From contig NW_004624776.1 in assembly GCF_000247695.1 (NCBI RefSeq), positions 9,296,232-9,360,231 of the forward strand: 64,000 nt of DNA. The letters run 5' to 3'. The notes beneath the pieces were generated by a model. The model was not told the DNA's origin, searched no databases, and saw only the letters and a list, made by a program, of their open reading frames with translations. The translations under genes and the position numbers were made by a program. Origin of the DNA: Heterocephalus glaber. Taxonomy: Eukaryota; Chordata; Mammalia; Rodentia; Bathyergidae. Below, piece after piece: positions 60,501 to 64,000 of the stretch. Within the stretch, counting starts at the first letter, position 1. Each line of letters starts with the position of its first letter.

Positions 60501-61175
60501 TTATCCTGTGCCCTGATTACCTACAGGAATGTTAGCCTCTTTTCTACTTCCTCACCTGCATCCCACTTGCCCTGTCATTCTACTGCTTTTCTTTACCAGG
60601 AAAGGGGATAGGACAAAACTCTTAATTTTTCTTTTTCACTTCTCTTTTCAAATTCTTTGCCTCATGATTTCTGGTCTTAGATAACCCCAAAGAGAAAATA
60701 TGATGGTAAGATACTTTAAAGTTCTAATAGCCTATGAACGTAATTCATTTCTCTGTGCACATAATTCATTTCTGTATGTCTGATCCATTTGCAAATAATG
60801 TGTGGAAAAGGTGCAAAGACAAAGAAAAGCACTTGACTTACAAAGTCACTGCCTAGCGGGATTGAACTAATGACACAGAACCTGAGCTCAAGGATGAGAG
60901 AAGAATCCATGCTGAACAGCTGGGTCCCAAATGGCCCCTGCCACCTCGTTTCGGGGGTGGGGGGCTATATTAGGTCCCCTCTCCACACTTATCACCACTT
61001 GTCCTCAGGACCCAGGAAGACAACAGTTGGGCAACAAGTTGCAGTTGAGCCAAGATAGCCTAGGAAACAGTAATAAATTGATAATACATCACTTAGAAGT
61101 ATCCCAAATATAGCATGCAACAGTCAGTGTGAACATTATTCAGAAGCGCATATTAGAATGAGCATCTGAAAGTGT

Positions 61176-61297
61176 GGATTACACACTTGCAAGTAGTTCT
61201 GTATTATTTTCACGTGTCTGATTTTGAGATGTCTACTGTGCTATGATATAATTCCTAATGACAGTGGTATTCCTAAAAATGAATCCTATGTGACCAT
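61176..61297. repeat. Diverged direct repeat, copy 1
   Basis: GATTACACACTTGC, GATTTTGAGATGTCTACT, GTGGTATTCCTAAAAATGAATCC run colinear with copy 2 at 62076-62193. Confidence 0.6.
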
Positions 61298-62075
61298 AAT
61301 GTCTGCATGTAATCAACCGTCCAAGAAGAAAAAGAAGAACCAAATCTTATATCACATAGGCTGTTTCTACAAGTTGAACCAACAAAGCTTTACTAGTAGG
61401 ATATGATCTAAGAATTTCCAGGTCTCTAAAGAGCTTCATATTGTACTTACACCTTGTCTCTCCACTAGAAGGAAAACACAATTTTTCTTGACTTTAAATC
61501 TAATAATAATTTTAGTTATAACGGTTGATGGTACTCAGACATCAATTTAAGTACATGCAAAGGTTTTCTGTGGTTTATTTATAAAGCACAAATTTTTTTA
61601 TAGTAAGTACCAAATAACTATAAATCAATTCTTGAATGCTATTTGGTAAAATAGAAAACAATTCTGAGGAGCAAATATCAATTTTAATATAAAGTCTTTA
61701 AATAGGCATTATTTTCTCTGGAACATAACAGGCCTTGTTCCCTGGACATTGAGGGGATCCTTAGCTAGTATCCCTTGAAGTGGAAGTGGGACTATCCTAA
61801 GCATATGTAGAATTGTTCAGCCCACCCTTCTTAGCTCTTTTTTAACAAAAGCTGTTATTCTGGGGATATGGCTTAACTTACTTTGAGAATATTTATTTTT
61901 CATAAGATATCAAAATTTTAACTCTTTCTTTAGAAAGAAATATCCTGATTTTTTAAATGTTTTCTCTAAAAGAGAAATATGTCATTAGTTCTTTAACTAA
62001 AAATGATTAGAAATAGTTTCTCCTGTATTTTAAAATCTTAAGACTATTAATATGCATGTGCATATACACAAACAC

Positions 62076-62193
62076 GGATTCCACACTTACAAATTCTTTA
62101 TTATATTTATGTTTCAGATTTTGAGGCAGCTACTATGTAATGATGTTATCCTTAATTATAGTGATATTCCTAAAATGAATCCTACATGAAAAC
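62076..62193. repeat. Diverged direct repeat, copy 2
   Basis: GATTCCACACTTAC, GATTTTGAGGCAGCTACT, GTGATATTCCTAAAATGAATCC, about 900 bp after copy 1. Confidence 0.6.
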
Positions 62194-62536
62194 AGATCTG
62201 AGCCATAGCACCTTCAGAAAACCAAGAGAGCAAAGAAAATCCCCTTAGAAGCCACTTAAAACCACATCAAGGTAAAGGAAAATGTAACATATGGCATTCT
62301 GGAATAACTAGGTAGACCAAAATTTAGAACTATAAAGGTACGAAAGCTTTACACATCATGTCTCTAATCCCAAAAAAGGCCAGATAATGAACAAACTTGG
62401 AGAAGTATAATTGAAAAAAAAAGTATTTTCTGTCTCTTTTCTCTCTTCCCTCTTCCCTTTCTCCCCCATTACTTCAGATCAATTCAATTTCTATAATTCC
62501 TTTAAAGCAGCTCTCCACATAAAAACCTCTGAGCTA

Positions 62537-62627
62537 GGGCCAGGGATTTAGCTCAGTGGTTTTGCCACCTGCCTCACAAGCTCAAGGTCCCGAGTTTGAT
62601 CCCCAGTACCAAAACAAAACAAAACAA
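62537..62627 (+). mobile_element. ID-type SINE
   Basis: GGGCCAGGGATTTAGCTCAG, GAGTTTGATCCCCAGTACC, (AAAAC)n tail. Duplication AAAACCTCTGAGCT on the left and AAAACATCTGAGCT on the right. Confidence 0.92.
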
Positions 62628-62641
62628 AAAACATCTGAGCT

Positions 62642-63419
62642 TTTCCCATCTCTCCAGTTGTTGATCACCAACATCTGAGAGTCATGGCTTCAGTTGCATA
62701 AAAATAACTTTGAATTTGATGAGGCTAAGATGAGGTTCGTAAGCTCAGTCAAATAATCAATCTCCAGACCTTTAGGAACCATGGCTATTATGACTTGCTT
62801 AGTGGGCTAGCAATGTACACCCTAAAATACAGCCTACAACATGTCTCAGGAAACAAGACCTAGAGTGATTTTGTCTCAGCTATGGAGACCTAGCTGCCAT
62901 GGATTTAAAGTTGCTCCGCCATGCTTATCCATATTAACACCATTTAGATAACTTTTAGAAATCTAGTTGAGTGCTGCATCAACGTGAAGTCATTGTGGGG
63001 AAACAAAGATCACTAAATGATTCATTCAAGGAATACTTAATACCTAATATGTTTCATGATAGCACATGGATCTTTCACTTCTTACCTAGAACCCATGAAA
63101 TAAAGGGCTTCTGGAATCAGTCTCCGAAGTAAATCATTTTCTAGATTTTAAGACTGTTATAATCATTTCCTAGCACATTAATCCCCTATGACTAAGAAAA
63201 GAAGAGGGTCAAATTGGCCACTTTCCTTAAGTGGAGGATTAAAAAGCAGTAACAATAATAACAAGGACAGATTAAAAGAGTCTATCTGTAGTCTTAATCA
63301 GGCAAAGAAACCAACGCACAGGGACCCAGAAATACTGACCGGTCCTCAGCACAGAGTCAGGCCTGCTGGAGAATGCTCAGGTGTGTGCCCACCCCACTCG
63401 CCCCTCTGGCCCCACTCAC
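62642..63419. other. Intron immediately downstream of the exon (minus strand)
   Basis: No other feature recognised. It begins, on the minus strand, with the GTGAGT donor at 63419-63414. Confidence 0.5.
63414..63419 (-). promoter_or_regulatory. Splice donor of the MTUS exon
   Basis: GTGAGT on the minus strand (ACTCAC on plus), close to the consensus, in register with loss of homology in the translation. Confidence 0.75.
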
Positions 63420-63614
63420 GGGTGACCGGCCGGTTCTGCTCTGGCTGTGCACTGTCCACAGATTGAGTGCTGGAAACCGAGGAGACACTGGAGCTCCGGA
63501 CAAAGCCAAATGCCGCCAGCTTGGCAGCCGGAAGACGTGAGTATCCAGGAGGACGAAGCCCAGATTTGGGTAGATTAGATTTTGCAGCATTTGAACTGGA
63601 GGCTTTCTTTAAAT
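63420..63614 (-). CDS. MTUS2: Internal coding exon of a microtubule-associated tumour suppressor family gene (MTUS2, or MTUS1)
   Basis: A 195-nt exon, 65 codons, phase 1 at both ends so skipping would keep frame. On the minus strand, ATTTTAACAG (acceptor) precedes ATTTAAAG, and the exon ends GGTCACCC before GTGAGTGG (donor). The peptide includes [20 protein letters not shown], then [14 protein letters not shown] and a PEQNRPVTR end. It is Ser/Pro-rich and basic. I recognise this block from the MTUS (ATIP/TIP150) family, whose members bind microtubules and end in a long coiled coil. I assign MTUS2 from memory of the following sequence; MTUS1 is the paralogue to exclude. There is no stop or shift in the exon. 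GC content is far above the flanks. The adjacent exons are not visible in the window. Confidence 0.75.
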
Positions 63615-63620
63615 CTGTTA
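63615..63620 (-). promoter_or_regulatory. Splice acceptor of the MTUS exon
   Basis: On the minus strand the sequence ends TTAACAG, with the AG at 63616-63615. Upstream, a run of TTTTG units (plus-strand AAAAC at 63632-63651) supplies most of the pyrimidine tract. Confidence 0.7.
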
Positions 63621-64000
63621 AAATGAAGTCAAAACAAAACAAAACAAAAATTCTCAGTTCACCAAAAGAGAATGCCACAGATAGTGAATTGTAACCCATC
63701 TCCACCAAAAACAGATGAAAATTAATCTTGTAGAGTTCAATTCTGCAAATAAATCTTTTTAAGAGAAAGGCCCTATACCATGGGCTAGGCTTCAGAGAGA
63801 TCAGAAAGAGGAGGGGAAATTCCTGCCATGGAGAAGTCCACAGTCTAATTAAGCAGATATGTCAAGGACAGATAAATTACTCTACCATATGGCTGAAGGA
63901 AAATATAAAATGCTTAGGGTGTCAGATGAAAAAAGAATACTTATTGTTGCAAGTTACCTAGATTTGTGAATTGAGATTCACCTGAAATTTTGACATATGA
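63615..64000. other. Intron upstream of the exon (minus strand)
   Basis: AT-rich, with no further coding block recognised up to the window edge. Confidence 0.5.

Larger units (their letters stand above)
57528..62521. other. Largely unassigned intronic sequence
   Basis: Contains a weak L2 complement (about 59480-59720) and a diverged direct repeat (61176-61297 and 62076-62193). No gene was recognised. Minus open frames near 59943-60239 and 60716-60910 have no motif. Confidence 0.45.

Noticed and set aside
61321..61340. Possible exon in the plus frame at 61224-61406
   Set aside because: Only 60 codons with a Lys run and no splice context; it overlaps a diverged repeat.

Overview
The window reads as nuclear DNA of a mammal, most likely a non-murine rodent. 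It is AT-rich and intron-like and full of decayed retrotransposons. It carries many tRNA-derived ID-type SINEs (A-box TTAGCTCAGTGG, B-box like GAGTTCGATCC, often ending GGTACC plus an A tail). It also has one ID/7SL composite SINE, MaLR-type LTRs, L1, L2, MIR, Tigger-, mariner- and hAT-like DNA transposons. The exact species cannot be fixed from the sequence alone. There are no bacterial genes, operons or CRISPR arrays.

Two gene-derived loci stand out. First, at the right end on the minus strand, 63420-63614 is a 195-nt internal coding exon with a good acceptor and a GTGAGT donor. Its peptide matches the conserved Ser-rich region of a microtubule-associated tumour suppressor family protein, best guess MTUS2, with MTUS1 the alternative. 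Everything to its left is then probably part of one large intron of this gene. Second, 43893-48389 on the plus strand is a near full-length processed retrocopy of ANKRD27 (VARP; VPS9 domain plus ankyrin repeats). It has no introns, a poly(A) tail and a flanking target-site duplication. It carries an early frameshift, two stop codons, two in-frame deletions and a late frameshift. It lies antisense to the MTUS exon.

Layout: 1-785 is the 5' end of a minus-strand L1 whose 5' UTR is a 48-bp GC-rich tandem array. 3307-5505 is a structurally complete MaLR element with a SINE in its 5' LTR. 7679-8450 is an L1 3' end. 10-15 kb holds MLT1-like and L2 relics and SINEs. 15875-21080 is an old plus-strand L1 broken by a minus-strand L1 and by an LTR that itself hosts a 203-bp hAT MITE. 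23370-26880 is another L1. 26.9-31.6 kb holds LTRs, L2, an inverted mariner pair and an L1 3' end. 32-43 kb is old L1, Tigger, MIR and SINE debris. 43.9-48.4 kb is the ANKRD27 retrocopy. 50963-52962 is an L1 with a clear target-site duplication. 53.5-57 kb holds minus-strand MaLR elements. 57.5-63.4 kb is mostly unassigned intron, followed by the exon.

No undescribed gene system was found. The points most worth checking are the ANKRD27 retrocopy, the L1 5' UTR array, the two-copy hAT family, the head-to-head mariner ends and the exon assignment.
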